A DNA stretch of 58,539 nt, taken from contig CACYNE010000029.1 in the NCBI GenBank assembly GCA_902775605.1, forward strand, positions 1-58,539. Direction: 5' to 3'. A program made the position numbers and the translations under genes. The notes below the pieces were generated by a model. The model was not told the DNA's origin. It saw only the letters and a list, made by a program, of their open reading frames with translations, and ran no database searches. Source of the DNA: an uncultured Prevotellaceae bacterium (GTDB lineage Bacteria > Bacteroidota > Bacteroidia > Bacteroidales > Bacteroidaceae). Shown here piece by piece: positions 43,082 to 52,494 of the stretch; the stretch's first letter is position 1; the number at the start of each line of letters is the position of its first letter.

Positions 43082-44788
43082 ATGATTTTTAGACTGTGTT
43101 TACTCTTGCTGATGATGGTAACGGCTTCTGCGCATGCGCAGAACGGTTTGCCTACGATTGCCATTACTACCTCAACACCGCTGAATGCTCAGAAGAAGGT
43201 GATGGCTCATATGAAGATGGATGGCTATGATGGTGCCATCGGCATCAAGTTGCGTGGCAACAGCTCGCTGGGATTCAACCAGAAGAAATACACCATCGAA
43301 CTTCGTTCTGAGGATGGTAAAGAGGTGGATGCGCCCTTGCTGGGAATGCCTGCCCATAGTGACTGGGTGCTGCTGGCACCATATAGTGATGTGTCGGCAG
43401 TACGTGATCCTTTGGCTTTCCAACTGTGGCGTGACATGGGGCATTGGGGACCACGAACAAAGATGGTGGAACTGACTCTCGACGGCGAATATCGTGGCAT
43501 CTATATTCTGGCCGAGGCTATCAAGCGTGGTAAGGACCGTGTGAATATCGCGAAGTTGAAAAAGGGTGATGTCGATGGACGTGATGTGACGGGTGGCTAC
43601 TTGCTGCGCATTGATACTTTCAACGACGACGATGCCACCTTCACCTCGAAGGTGCCTGGCATTGGCGAGGGTAACATGTCGAGTGAAGTCATCTGGTCGT
43701 GCATCTATCCTAAGAAAAAGAACTTGCAGCCAGAGCAGTTCAACTATATCAAGAGTTATGTGGATACGGTGGAACAGGTCATTCAGTCGGACTATTTTGC
43801 TGACCCTGAAAGGGGATATGCCCACTATATTGATGTGCCTTCATTTGTGGACTACTTTATTCATACGGAGCTGAGCCTGAATGCCGACGGCTATAAGCGC
43901 AGCGCCTATTTCTATAAGGAGAAACAGAATGCCGACGGTACGGGCGGAAAACTCGTGGCAGGTCCTGTCTGGGATTACAACCTGGCTTATGGCAATGCCA
44001 ATTTTGCCAATGCCGATAATATAGAAGCATGGAACTTTGAGGGCGCGAGTAATAATCCCACACCAGCTCTATGGCAGCGCTTGCTGCAGGATCCTGCATT
44101 CCGCAAGGCTGTGAAAACGCGTTATCAGAAGTTGCGTAAGAATGTGTTGAGCAACAAGGCCATCAATGCTTTTATTGATCGGCATGCCAAACTGCTGAAG
44201 CCCTGCATCAATCATCATTTTGAGACCTATCCGGAATTGTTGGTTACTGAGGAAGAGAAGAAACAACTTCCCAAGACTCAGCCTTTTGGCACTTTCCCGC
44301 CAATGGGTGGCTTCCCACAGATGGGCGACTCTATCCCTCAGTTCCCTGGTGGCTTCCCAATGATGGGAGGCTTCCCACAGATGGGCGACTCTATCCCTCA
44401 GTTCCCTGGTGGCTTCCCAATGATGGGAGGCTTCCCACAGATGGGCGACTCCATCCCTCAGTTCCCTGGTGGCTTCCCTATGATGGGAGGCTTTCCACAG
44501 ATGGGCGATTCCATCCCTCAGTTCCCTGGCGGTTTCCCAATGATGGGAGACTTTCCAATGATGGGTGATTTTGGTGGCTTTGGTGGCTTTGGCGGTGCTG
44601 TCGGTATGTTTGCTGCTTATCGTGTCAGTTCCTATGATGAGGAAATCAAGATCCTCAAGCAATGGTTTTCTGACCGCTTGTCTTTTCTCGATCGCAACAT
44701 CGCCCGTTTTGACAAGGACTGGGAGCCACGCATTCAACCGCTTGTTGAGAAGAAAATGAGTTTCCCCTTCGGCGGCTTCCCCAATTAA
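43082..44788 (+). CDS. Exported CotH-kinase family protein with Met/Gly/Phe/Pro repeats
   Basis: The ATG at 43082 gives a signal peptide (MIFRLCLLLLMMVTASAHAQ). The 568-residue protein has the CotH kinase-like fold: IGIKLRGNSSLGFNQKKYTIEL, APYSDVSAVRDPLAFQLWRDMG, VELTLDGEYRGIYILAEAIKRGKDRVNI and GPVWDYNLAYGNANF, which carries the metal-binding Asp. Near residues 407-490 it has four 20-residue repeats of the type MGGFPQMGDSIPQFPGGFPM encoded by 60-bp tandem repeats. CotH phosphorylates spore coat proteins in Bacillus; in Bacteroidetes these secreted homologues often lie by glycan-degrading loci, with unknown substrates. Confidence 0.9.
   Translation: MIFRLCLLLLMMVTASAHAQNGLPTIAITTSTPLNAQKKVMAHMKMDGYDGAIGIKLRGNSSLGFNQKKYTIELRSEDGKEVDAPLLGMPAHSDWVLLAPYSDVSAVRDPLAFQLWRDMGHWGPRTKMVELTLDGEYRGIYILAEAIKRGKDRVNIAKLKKGDVDGRDVTGGYLLRIDTFNDDDATFTSKVPGIGEGNMSSEVIWSCIYPKKKNLQPEQFNYIKSYVDTVEQVIQSDYFADPERGYAHYIDVPSFVDYFIHTELSLNADGYKRSAYFYKEKQNADGTGGKLVAGPVWDYNLAYGNANFANADNIEAWNFEGASNNPTPALWQRLLQDPAFRKAVKTRYQKLRKNVLSNKAINAFIDRHAKLLKPCINHHFETYPELLVTEEEKKQLPKTQPFGTFPPMGGFPQMGDSIPQFPGGFPMMGGFPQMGDSIPQFPGGFPMMGGFPQMGDSIPQFPGGFPMMGGFPQMGDSIPQFPGGFPMMGDFPMMGDFGGFGGFGGAVGMFAAYRVSSYDEEIKILKQWFSDRLSFLDRNIARFDKDWEPRIQPLVEKKMSFPFGGFPN
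44304..44549. repeat. 60-bp tandem repeat, four copies, inside the CotH gene
   Basis: The unit repeats with exactly 60-base period; the first three copies differ at only a few bases and the fourth at several. It encodes the 20-residue Met/Gly/Phe/Pro unit in frame, so copy-number change keeps the reading frame. Confidence 0.92.
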
Positions 44789-44912
44789 AAAAATTAGATA
44801 TCTTTTTAGCGAAACAAAGTTTTTCTATCAGTAGTGAATCGGCGTTTCGCGTGTGTCATAGAAAGAAGAAAGGACTTAGATTCATAAGTCGAAAATTAGG
44901 TACATTCTATAA

Positions 44913-44950
44913 AAGACAGGGGAGATGGCATTCGCCGTCTCCCCTGTCTT
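44913..44950. terminator. Bidirectional terminator between the CotH and xylan operon ends
   Basis: A 13-bp perfect stem (44913-44925 with 44938-44950, core GACAGGGGAGA), which can extend by an inner TGGC/GCCG pairing to a 4-base loop. It separates convergent transcripts. Confidence 0.85.
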
Positions 44951-44969
44951 GATGAAATATGAATGGTGA

Positions 44970-46430
44970 TTACCAGTCTTTGCGGAAGTTCCACTTCGAG
45001 TTGTCGCTGTTGAAGTCGTATTCAGCGAGGGTAGGAGTAGAGTCGCCTGCAGAGTAGAGGCAATACTTCTTGTTCTTGCCCTCCTGACCAGGAATGACGT
45101 AAGGCATCACGCGGAAGGTACCGTCGGTGAGCTGTTCAACACGCCAAAGCTGTTCGTCAAGGTTGGCGAAGTCCTTAGTGGTTACCTCCAGGTCGGCCGT
45201 AGCAGTCAGCGCGCGGTTGGTGCCCTCAATCTTAATGGTGTAGAGAGGACCGGCGACGGTACCTTTGTCTGTGGGCTGCAACTGCCACTTCTGCCAGGGA
45301 CGGAACATATAGTCGCTGCAGCGAACGGTGATGTCGCCTGCGGGCCACTTGTCCTGTACCTGTGCTAAAGTCTGCTCAGCAACGGGCTGGGGAGGTGCAG
45401 CATTAGCCTGCTGTCCGCCACCAAAGCCGCCGAAACCGCCGGCACGGGCCACGTTCATACGGATGAAGTCAACAGCCAGTTCCAGAGAGTAGCCGCGACG
45501 CTCGCTCAGGATGGCATAGGTGCCAGCCTTCAGCTGCTCGCCAGCATAGGGCCAGTCGTTCTTCCACAACAGGGGACGGATGGCCAAGGTTGAGCGACCA
45601 CCCTGGTCGAAGTCGGCCTCCCAGTGGAACGACATAATTTCAACACCCTCGTCAAGGATGGTGCGTCCAAAGTGACCAGCACCAGTCTTGCGGTCGCCAG
45701 CGGCAACAACCATACGGCCACCACCGTGGAACATGTCGCGACCTACGTTGTCGATATAAGGACCTTCCACACTCTTGGCACGGCCCACCACGATGTTATA
45801 GGTAGAGTTTACACCATCGCAGCAGGTGCCGTGGGTGCCCAGCAGATAGTACCAGCCATTGCGATAGATGAGGTCTGTGGCCTCGCAGTCGATGGCGATG
45901 TCCTTCTCTTTATTACCCTTCACACGATAGCCGGTCTTGGGATCGATCTCGATGAGGCGGATGGTGCCGAAGTAGGTACCGTAGCTGACCCACATGCGAC
46001 CCGTGGTGGGGTCGAGCAGTACACCGGGGTCAATGGCATCCTGGTCTTCCATACCGTCGGAAGAGCAGACCTCGACAGCAGTTGACCACTTGAAGTCGGG
46101 ACTCTTGGGGTCGAGGGTCTTGTTCCACATGGTGAGGATGCGGCCGCTATGACCACCACCCAGGCCACCACCTGTGGCACCATAGATGCAGAGGTAACGA
46201 TCACCCACCTTAATCATGTCGGGGGCAGCACCGCCACCAGGACGCTCGGCGCCGCTGTGCCAGGTCCAGCCATCCTCAGAGATGAGGCCGCCGCCACCGG
46301 TGCCAAAGGTATAGTACTTGCCATCGCACTCGGCAATGGTCGAAGGATCATGAATGTATGGTTGTCCAATTTGTGCGTTAGCGGCTGTGGCAATAGCCAG
46401 TGCCGCAAGGATTGTATGTAGGCGTTGCAT
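44970..46430 (-). CDS. Secreted GH43-family glycosidase (arabinanase/arabinofuranosidase-like)
   Basis: A 486-residue product with a signal peptide (MQRLHTILAALAIATAANAQ). The five-bladed GH43 propeller residues are present: base Asp28 (HDPST), pKa-modulating Asp134 (AIDPGVLL) and acid Glu183 (DCEATDLIYRNGWYYL). The propeller layout, with EDQDAIDPGV and a long C-terminal domain, is closest to the arabinan-type branch. A Gly-rich linker (residues about 328-345, GGFGGFGGGQQ) leads to a C-terminal beta domain that may bind carbohydrate. Last gene of the xylan operon, two bases after the preceding GH43 gene. Confidence 0.88.
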   Translation of the reverse strand: MQRLHTILAALAIATAANAQIGQPYIHDPSTIAECDGKYYTFGTGGGGLISEDGWTWHSGAERPGGGAAPDMIKVGDRYLCIYGATGGGLGGGHSGRILTMWNKTLDPKSPDFKWSTAVEVCSSDGMEDQDAIDPGVLLDPTTGRMWVSYGTYFGTIRLIEIDPKTGYRVKGNKEKDIAIDCEATDLIYRNGWYYLLGTHGTCCDGVNSTYNIVVGRAKSVEGPYIDNVGRDMFHGGGRMVVAAGDRKTGAGHFGRTILDEGVEIMSFHWEADFDQGGRSTLAIRPLLWKNDWPYAGEQLKAGTYAILSERRGYSLELAVDFIRMNVARAGGFGGFGGGQQANAAPPQPVAEQTLAQVQDKWPAGDITVRCSDYMFRPWQKWQLQPTDKGTVAGPLYTIKIEGTNRALTATADLEVTTKDFANLDEQLWRVEQLTDGTFRVMPYVIPGQEGKNKKYCLYSAGDSTPTLAEYDFNSDNSKWNFRKDW

Positions 46431-46432
46431 AG

Positions 46433-48538
46433 TTATTTGCTGTTATTGATGATTGTGAAGTTTGTTACAGGGTTACCTTTCTCGTCGAGGAATCGTACGC
46501 AGAAGTCGCTCATGCCTGGACCATTGATGATAGCACCACGCAGGATGTTGCGACCCTTCTTCAGGGTGAGGCGGCGTGACATGCAGTCGTCCTTCACCAT
46601 GCGGCGGTCGCCGCTGAGTAACAGGGCTTCCTCGCCATTGAGCCACCACATTGAGGCTGAGTTAGAACCTACGGCCAGACGTACGTCTTTTATTTCCTCA
46701 GGGCAGTCGATGATGGTGACACCCCAGAAGAGTACACCATAAACCTTCTCACCGTATTTCTCGGCGAAGCGGAACAACTTAACGTTGAACATCTCGCTGT
46801 CGAGAGCGTGCCAGGTCAGTGTCTGCTTAACAGTTTTTACCTCGGGCTGGGCGGGAGCTTGCTGCATGCCGCGGCCAAAGCCTGCGGGAGCCTGCTCCTG
46901 CTTGAATACAGCAGTCACCTTCTGACCGTCCTTGGGCAGGATGGTCTGCTGACCCTTGAAGTATTCTCTGTTGAAGTGCTCGCGAAGGTAAGAGTCTGTG
47001 AAGACAGTATTACCACTGTTGGGCTTGTCAATGGGCTCTAACAGCATCCAGCGACGAATGAAACCTTCATTATCGGGCTTGGCAGGAGTAGCGGTAGAGG
47101 GAGAGAAGTACTTGGGACGGTTCTTGAAGAGTACCCAGTCAACACCCAGTTCGCCTGCACCTTCGTTGGTGACTACTAAGTCAACAACACCGCTGGGCTT
47201 ATAGTCCAGTACAACGGTCTGGGTGAGCCACTGGTTGCGGTTATCACGACGGAAACGGCTCATCATGCCGCCCTGACCGCCAGCAGGCTGCTCGGGAGGA
47301 GTCACAGCCATTTTGACACGGGCAATCACCTTACCTTTGGCATTGCCTTCACGGATGCAGAACTCTGTATCGCCGCTGGCCTTGGCGCTGATAATCATGT
47401 AGCCGTCTTTGAGGCAGCTGAAGTCCACATCGGCATACTTGATCCAGCCCTTTGAGGGGATGGTGGCATAGTCGCCGCTGAAGGCACGGGTAGTGTCAAC
47501 ATGGGCTGTGGTCACACCGGCAGATGCAGTATTGTAACGGTCAATTTCAATCTTCTCAGTAGCTTGGTTGATACCTACACCACGCATGGTCTCCTTCACT
47601 TCCTGGATGGTTCCGTCAGCATTGAAGGCCAGCTTCTCGATGCACACAGAGCGACGCTTGTCGTCCTTAGGTGAGAAGAAGTTGGTGTGGTAGAACAAGT
47701 ACCACTGACCCTTGTAGTTGATGATGCTGTGGTGATTGGTCCAGCAGCCATTGGGATGCTCGGCCATGATGAGGCCCTTGTACTCGTAGGGACCCATGGG
47801 GTTCTTACTCATGGCGTAGCCCAGAACCTCGGTGTTCTCTCTGACATAAGGATAGGTCAGATAGTACCAGCCATTAGCCTCGAAAGCAAACGGACCTTCG
47901 GCTTGGCGGTTGGGCAGACCCTCAAGGCAGTTGACGCCAATCATCTCCATCTCGCGGTCTCTCCACTTCACCTTTGACTTGGGGTTGTCGTCAGCCAGTT
48001 CCTTCATGTTGGGCTTGAGCTTGGCGCAACGGCCATTGCCCCAGAAAATGTAGGCATTGCCGTCAGAGGCCTGAAGCACGCAGGGGTCAATACCGTTGAC
48101 GCCCTTGATAGGCTCGGGCTCGCAGACGAATGGTCCTTCGGGACGGTCGGCAACAGCCACACCAACAGCAAAGCCACCGCCGGCAGCAGGTGCTGATGGG
48201 AAGTAGAAATAATACTTTCCGTTTCTCTCAACGCAGTCGGGTGCCCACATCGAATAGGAGTCCTTTCTCACCCAGGGTACTTTGTTCTGGGTGACAATCA
48301 TACCGTGGTCGGTCCAGTCGGTCAGGTTCTCTGAAGAGAAGACATGATAGTCTTCCATGCAGAACCAGTCCTGACGTTGTCCGGCAGGGGGCATGATGTC
48401 ATGCGAGGGGTACAGGTACACCTTGTTGTTAAACACACGCGCAGTAGGGTCAGCCGAGAACTGGTCTCGGATGACGGGGTTCTGAGCTGTTGCCATCATA
48501 GGCAACGCTAGCAGAACGCAGGCTATGGTTTTTCTCAT
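46433..48538 (-). CDS. Secreted multidomain GH43-family glycosidase
   Basis: 701 residues with signal peptide (MRKTIACVLLALPMMATAQ). The catalytic propeller has Asp30 (SADPTARVF), Asp151 (VNGIDPCVL) and Glu214 (QAEGPFAFEANGWYYLTY). Next is a jelly-roll domain of CBM6 type (YNTASAGVTTAHVDTT to GAGELGVDWVLFKNRP, residues about 335-485). A further C-terminal domain with FWGVTIIDCPEEIKDVRLAVGS and SMWWLNGEEALLL resembles another carbohydrate-binding module. It probably removes xylose or arabinose side groups from xylan outside the cell or in the periplasm. Confidence 0.88.
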   Translation of the reverse strand: MRKTIACVLLALPMMATAQNPVIRDQFSADPTARVFNNKVYLYPSHDIMPPAGQRQDWFCMEDYHVFSSENLTDWTDHGMIVTQNKVPWVRKDSYSMWAPDCVERNGKYYFYFPSAPAAGGGFAVGVAVADRPEGPFVCEPEPIKGVNGIDPCVLQASDGNAYIFWGNGRCAKLKPNMKELADDNPKSKVKWRDREMEMIGVNCLEGLPNRQAEGPFAFEANGWYYLTYPYVRENTEVLGYAMSKNPMGPYEYKGLIMAEHPNGCWTNHHSIINYKGQWYLFYHTNFFSPKDDKRRSVCIEKLAFNADGTIQEVKETMRGVGINQATEKIEIDRYNTASAGVTTAHVDTTRAFSGDYATIPSKGWIKYADVDFSCLKDGYMIISAKASGDTEFCIREGNAKGKVIARVKMAVTPPEQPAGGQGGMMSRFRRDNRNQWLTQTVVLDYKPSGVVDLVVTNEGAGELGVDWVLFKNRPKYFSPSTATPAKPDNEGFIRRWMLLEPIDKPNSGNTVFTDSYLREHFNREYFKGQQTILPKDGQKVTAVFKQEQAPAGFGRGMQQAPAQPEVKTVKQTLTWHALDSEMFNVKLFRFAEKYGEKVYGVLFWGVTIIDCPEEIKDVRLAVGSNSASMWWLNGEEALLLSGDRRMVKDDCMSRRLTLKKGRNILRGAIINGPGMSDFCVRFLDEKGNPVTNFTIINNSK

Positions 48539-48578
48539 AGAAATTAATATTGGGGTTTGTTAGTTATTAATGTTGCTT

Positions 48579-50342
48579 TCATTTCTTTGCAAACTGTCCG
48601 AAATACTCCAGACAGACGTCGCGCCACAGGCGGGCATCCTTCTGCTGGAACTCCAGACTGTTGGCCACTTCCTGCCAGCGTTGCTCATCAATGAGCGGCT
48701 TGGCCTGTTGCCATACGGCGGCAAAGTCATCAACTTCGCTGACACCGCGGTTGTAGCACCATTGCAGTTCTTCCCACACGGTGCGACCGCTATTGAGGCG
48801 GCGTGTCCAGGGCACACGGTGGAACCACAGCAGGAAACGCTCAGGACAGGTGTCGATGTTGTCGTAGAGTGAGCAGTAAGGCTCACGATACTGTGAAGTG
48901 GCGTTGGTGCCAGTACTGCTACGGTCCACGCCGATACTGTCGTTGTTGGCGCGGTGGTAGTAGATGGGGCACCACTCAATGGGATAACGACGGATATAAC
49001 CTCCAGGCTCGGGTCCCATGTGATGGTCGAACTTAAAAATGTGATGCAGACCGAGGGGCATCATGTAATCTACACATGCCTCGCGACTGCGCTGCATGAC
49101 GCTCAGCAGCTCAGGACTCTTTGTGTCGAAAGTCTGCTTCAGCCATTCCTCTGCAATCTCTTTCGACGAGAGCATGGGGTTCCATGCCAGTCGGCCAAAG
49201 GCGTACCAGTTGGCCTGCGAGAAGTGGTGGCCGCACCAGTTGGTGTCGAGTCCGATATTGGCCACGCCGGCAATTCCTATCAGGCGCTTAGGGCTGACAT
49301 ATGAGAAGAATTCCTTCCACATGGGAGCCAGATAGACCAGGTGCTTACTTTGTCCCAAGTACTCCTGGGTGATCTGCAACTCAGCCATCTGAGGAGTCTT
49401 GTTCATCTGGTCGAAGATAGGTGCATAGGGCTCACGGGGCTGGAAGTCCAGCGGACCGTTCTTTGACTGCAGGATGACATTGTCGTGGAACTGGCCGTCG
49501 AGCTCAGCAAACTCGGAAACAGCCTGCTTCACTCGGTCCTCACCCTGATGCTTGGCACCATAGACAAACGAACGCCACATGACGATACCGCCAAAGGGCT
49601 TCAAGGCATCGGCCAGCATGTTGGCACCATCAGCATGGGTGCGACCGTAGTCGAACGGACCTGGCTGTCCCTCACTATTGGCTTTCACCAAGAAACCGCC
49701 GAAGTCGGGAATGGCAGTATAAATCTCCTTGGCTTTCTTCTGCCACCAGCGGCGTACTTGCGGGTTCAGCGGGTCGGCAGTATTCACCTCGCCCAAAGCT
49801 TTGGGTGAGCCGAAGTTCACGGAGATATACACCTTGATACCCCAGGGGCGCAGGATGTCGGCCACCTCTTTCACCTTATTAATATATGTGCGTGTGAGCA
49901 TCTTCGGCGAAGCGTTCACATTGTTGAGCACGGTGCCGTTGATGCCTATTGAGGCGTTAGCCTCGGCATATTTCTTAATGAGGTTGTGGTCAATCTCAAG
50001 GCGGTCGTTCCAGAAGATGCTCTTGCCGGCATAGCCACGCTCGATACTGCCATCGATATTGTCCCAGTGGTTCAGGATTCGCAACTTGTAATAGGGGTGT
50101 GACTCTCCCTGTTCGCCACGCAGCAGGGCGTAGCGGCCATAGAGCAGTCCCATCTCTGTGCGGGCCGTGACGGTGCGTCCGTTGATGCGGTAGCCATCGT
50201 CATCGGGCATCGTGGGGTCAATCTTCAGCGTGATGTCTTTTGGCATCTCGCTGCGCAGCCATAAACGGCTACCGTCCTCTGCCTGAACCGCTGTGGTCAG
50301 GCAGAGGACGAATAGGGTGATAAGGGTTTTCAGATTATTCAT
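48579..50342 (-). CDS. GH67 alpha-glucuronidase, shortened N-terminal domain
   Basis: Start 50342 (MNNLKTLITLFVLCLTTAVQA) is a signal peptide start and overlaps the upstream GH43 stop by 8 bases. The 587-residue enzyme removes 4-O-methylglucuronic acid from xylan fragments. Catalytic residues by comparison with Geobacillus/Cellvibrio enzymes: acid Glu224 (KANSEGQPGPF), Asp299 (KNGPLDFQ) and Glu327 (QITQEYLG). The substrate pocket motif ILNHWDNIDGSIERGYAG is intact. The N-terminal domain has only about 23 residues between RLWLR and GYRING where the Geobacillus enzyme has about 80. Confidence 0.94.
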   Translation of the reverse strand: MNNLKTLITLFVLCLTTAVQAEDGSRLWLRSEMPKDITLKIDPTMPDDDGYRINGRTVTARTEMGLLYGRYALLRGEQGESHPYYKLRILNHWDNIDGSIERGYAGKSIFWNDRLEIDHNLIKKYAEANASIGINGTVLNNVNASPKMLTRTYINKVKEVADILRPWGIKVYISVNFGSPKALGEVNTADPLNPQVRRWWQKKAKEIYTAIPDFGGFLVKANSEGQPGPFDYGRTHADGANMLADALKPFGGIVMWRSFVYGAKHQGEDRVKQAVSEFAELDGQFHDNVILQSKNGPLDFQPREPYAPIFDQMNKTPQMAELQITQEYLGQSKHLVYLAPMWKEFFSYVSPKRLIGIAGVANIGLDTNWCGHHFSQANWYAFGRLAWNPMLSSKEIAEEWLKQTFDTKSPELLSVMQRSREACVDYMMPLGLHHIFKFDHHMGPEPGGYIRRYPIEWCPIYYHRANNDSIGVDRSSTGTNATSQYREPYCSLYDNIDTCPERFLLWFHRVPWTRRLNSGRTVWEELQWCYNRGVSEVDDFAAVWQQAKPLIDEQRWQEVANSLEFQQKDARLWRDVCLEYFGQFAKK

Positions 50343-51372
50343 TGACAACGGGTTTGATGGTTCCGTCTTCATTGTAGAACAGACGCTGTACCTTCAGCGA
50401 ACGCAGGTGCGTAATGTCGTTTGAGGGTACACAGTCGTGATAGAACAGATACCACTGTCCCTTGTACTCTACGATAGAGTGGTGGGTGGTCCAACCAACA
50501 ACGGGCTCCAAGATAACACCCTGATAGGTGAAGGGGCCGTAAGGATTGTCACCGATAGCGTAGCACAGGTAGTGGCTGTCGCCAGTAGAGTATGACAGAT
50601 AGTACTTGCCGTTGTACTTATGCATCCAAGATGCCTCGAAGAAACGGTGTGGATCGCCAGCTTTCAGGGGCTGTCCGTCCTTGTCGAGAATGATGACAGG
50701 ACGGGGTGCCTCGGCAAACTGCAGCACATCGTCGCTCATGCGAACTACAGCACTGGGGATGGCAGGGGCATCGGGCTTGGCAAAGAGCTGTGTCTTATGA
50801 TCAGGAGCAGGACCCAGGTCGATGAGTCCGTTGTCATCGCCATACTTGCCAGGGATAGCAGCGAACCCGTGATAGGTGGCGTGCCACCACTGCAACTGTC
50901 CACCCCAGAGTCCGCCGAAGAAGCAGTAGATCTGACCGTCATCGTCCTTGAACACGCAGGGGTCGATAGAGAATGAACCGCGGATGGGGGCGTCCTGAGG
51001 AACGAACGGACCTTCGGGCTTGTCGGCCACAGCCACGCCGAGGTGGAACACACCATCGTAGCCCTTGGCAGAGAAGATAAGGTAGTATTTGCCGTCTTTC
51101 TCGACAACATCATTGTCCCACATCTGCTTTTCTGCCCATTTCACCTGATCAACGTCGAGAATCACACCATGATCGGTGGCTTCATCATTCTCTACGTCAT
51201 CCCATGACAGCACGTGGTAGTCGCGCATCTGGAAGTGACCGCCATCATCGTCGAAGCATTCGCCGGCATCCCAGTCGTGGCTAGGATAGACGTACAGGCG
51301 TCCGTTAAACACGTTGGCAGAGGGGTCTGCCATATAATCGCTTGGAAACAGGTAACGAGGTAATTTTGCCAT
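50335..51372 (-). CDS. Intracellular GH43-family beta-xylosidase/arabinofuranosidase
   Basis: A 345-residue enzyme without signal peptide, so cytoplasmic, unlike the other two GH43 proteins. Catalytic triad Asp16 (ADPSANVF), Asp137 (SIDPCVF) and Glu246 (FFEASWMHKYNGKYYLSY). The compact single-domain form and position beside GH10 match XynB-type enzymes, which act on imported xylo-oligosaccharides. It lies 12 bases after the xylanase gene. Confidence 0.92.
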   Translation of the reverse strand: MAKLPRYLFPSDYMADPSANVFNGRLYVYPSHDWDAGECFDDDGGHFQMRDYHVLSWDDVENDEATDHGVILDVDQVKWAEKQMWDNDVVEKDGKYYLIFSAKGYDGVFHLGVAVADKPEGPFVPQDAPIRGSFSIDPCVFKDDDGQIYCFFGGLWGGQLQWWHATYHGFAAIPGKYGDDNGLIDLGPAPDHKTQLFAKPDAPAIPSAVVRMSDDVLQFAEAPRPVIILDKDGQPLKAGDPHRFFEASWMHKYNGKYYLSYSTGDSHYLCYAIGDNPYGPFTYQGVILEPVVGWTTHHSIVEYKGQWYLFYHDCVPSNDITHLRSLKVQRLFYNEDGTIKPVVNE

Positions 51373-51384
51373 AATATTGTTTGC

Positions 51385-52494
51385 TTATTTATATAGTTTG
51401 ACGATTTCGTTGACCACAGGTTTAACCTTATACTGACGATCAAACAAAAGTGGGTAGTTGGTACGACCATTGATAGGCCATCCGTTGAGCCAAGAACCAC
51501 CGTCGCTGACGCCCCAGAGATTGATGCGTGAGATCTGGTGACGGTGCTTGTAATATACCTTAAAGAGGTCTATCCAGCGCTGGTCCACTTCCTTCTGCTT
51601 GGCAGCGGGCAGACCATCGACATAGGGATTGTACTTCTGCTGCAACTCAAAGTTCTGGGCGATGTCGGCACCGCCAAAGCCCTGAGGATTGGGCAGTACA
51701 TTGATGTCGAGCTCGGTAATCATCACCTTCACACCACAGGCGGCAAAGGCATCGATACTCTTTTCATATTCCTCGAGGTTAGGGTAGTCCAGACCATTGT
51801 GGCTCTGCATACCCACACCGTCGATGCGCAATCCCTTGGCCTTCAGGTTCTTCACCAGTCGGCAAACAGCCTCGCGCTTGGCGGCACCTGCCATAGAATA
51901 GTCGTTGTAGTAAAGCTCGGCATCGGGGTCGGCCTCATGGGCTGTGCGGAAAGCAATCTCAATGAACTCCTCGCCCAAGAGGTTGTAATAGGCTGATTTA
52001 CGGAACGAACCGTCGTCTTCGATAGCTTCATTCACCACGTCCCAGCCGTGTACCTGACCTTTATAGTGTCCTACCACAGTCTTGATATGCTTGATGAGGC
52101 GTGCCTTCAGCACTTCCTTTGAAGCGCGCGAAGCGGCATAGCCATTGGTGAACCACCAGTCGGGGGCCTGAGAGTGCCAAACTAAGCAGTGGCCAATGAC
52201 CTTTAGTTTGTGCTGCTCGCAGTAGTTGACGAACTTGTCGGCCACACGGAAGTCGAAGATACCCTCTGCGGGAGCCAATGACTCGGGCTTCATGCAGTTT
52301 TCGGCTACAGCGCAGTTGAAGTGCTTGTCAACGATGGCATCGCCTTCGGGCACCTGACCGTCACTCTGCCACTGGTTAATGGCAGCGCCAATCAAACAAT
52401 ATTTTCCAATCGCGTCTTTCAAACCCTGCTGAGCCATAGATGCCAAAGGCATCATGGCCAGACAGAGCGTTAATACTTTTACGTTTTTATTCAT
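51385..52494 (-). CDS. GH10 endo-1,4-beta-xylanase, secreted
   Basis: 369 residues with signal peptide (MNKNVKVLTLCLAMMPLASMAQ). Acid/base Glu156 is in WDVVNEAIED and nucleophile Glu261 in VMITELDINVLP. HCLVWHSQAPDWWF is the conserved substrate-binding strand. It cuts the xylan backbone into oligosaccharides. There is no carbohydrate-binding module. Its ATG shares a base with the stop codon of the transporter gene (TAATG), so the two are translationally coupled. Confidence 0.96.
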   Translation of the reverse strand: MNKNVKVLTLCLAMMPLASMAQQGLKDAIGKYCLIGAAINQWQSDGQVPEGDAIVDKHFNCAVAENCMKPESLAPAEGIFDFRVADKFVNYCEQHKLKVIGHCLVWHSQAPDWWFTNGYAASRASKEVLKARLIKHIKTVVGHYKGQVHGWDVVNEAIEDDGSFRKSAYYNLLGEEFIEIAFRTAHEADPDAELYYNDYSMAGAAKREAVCRLVKNLKAKGLRIDGVGMQSHNGLDYPNLEEYEKSIDAFAACGVKVMITELDINVLPNPQGFGGADIAQNFELQQKYNPYVDGLPAAKQKEVDQRWIDLFKVYYKHRHQISRINLWGVSDGGSWLNGWPINGRTNYPLLFDRQYKVKPVVNEIVKLYK

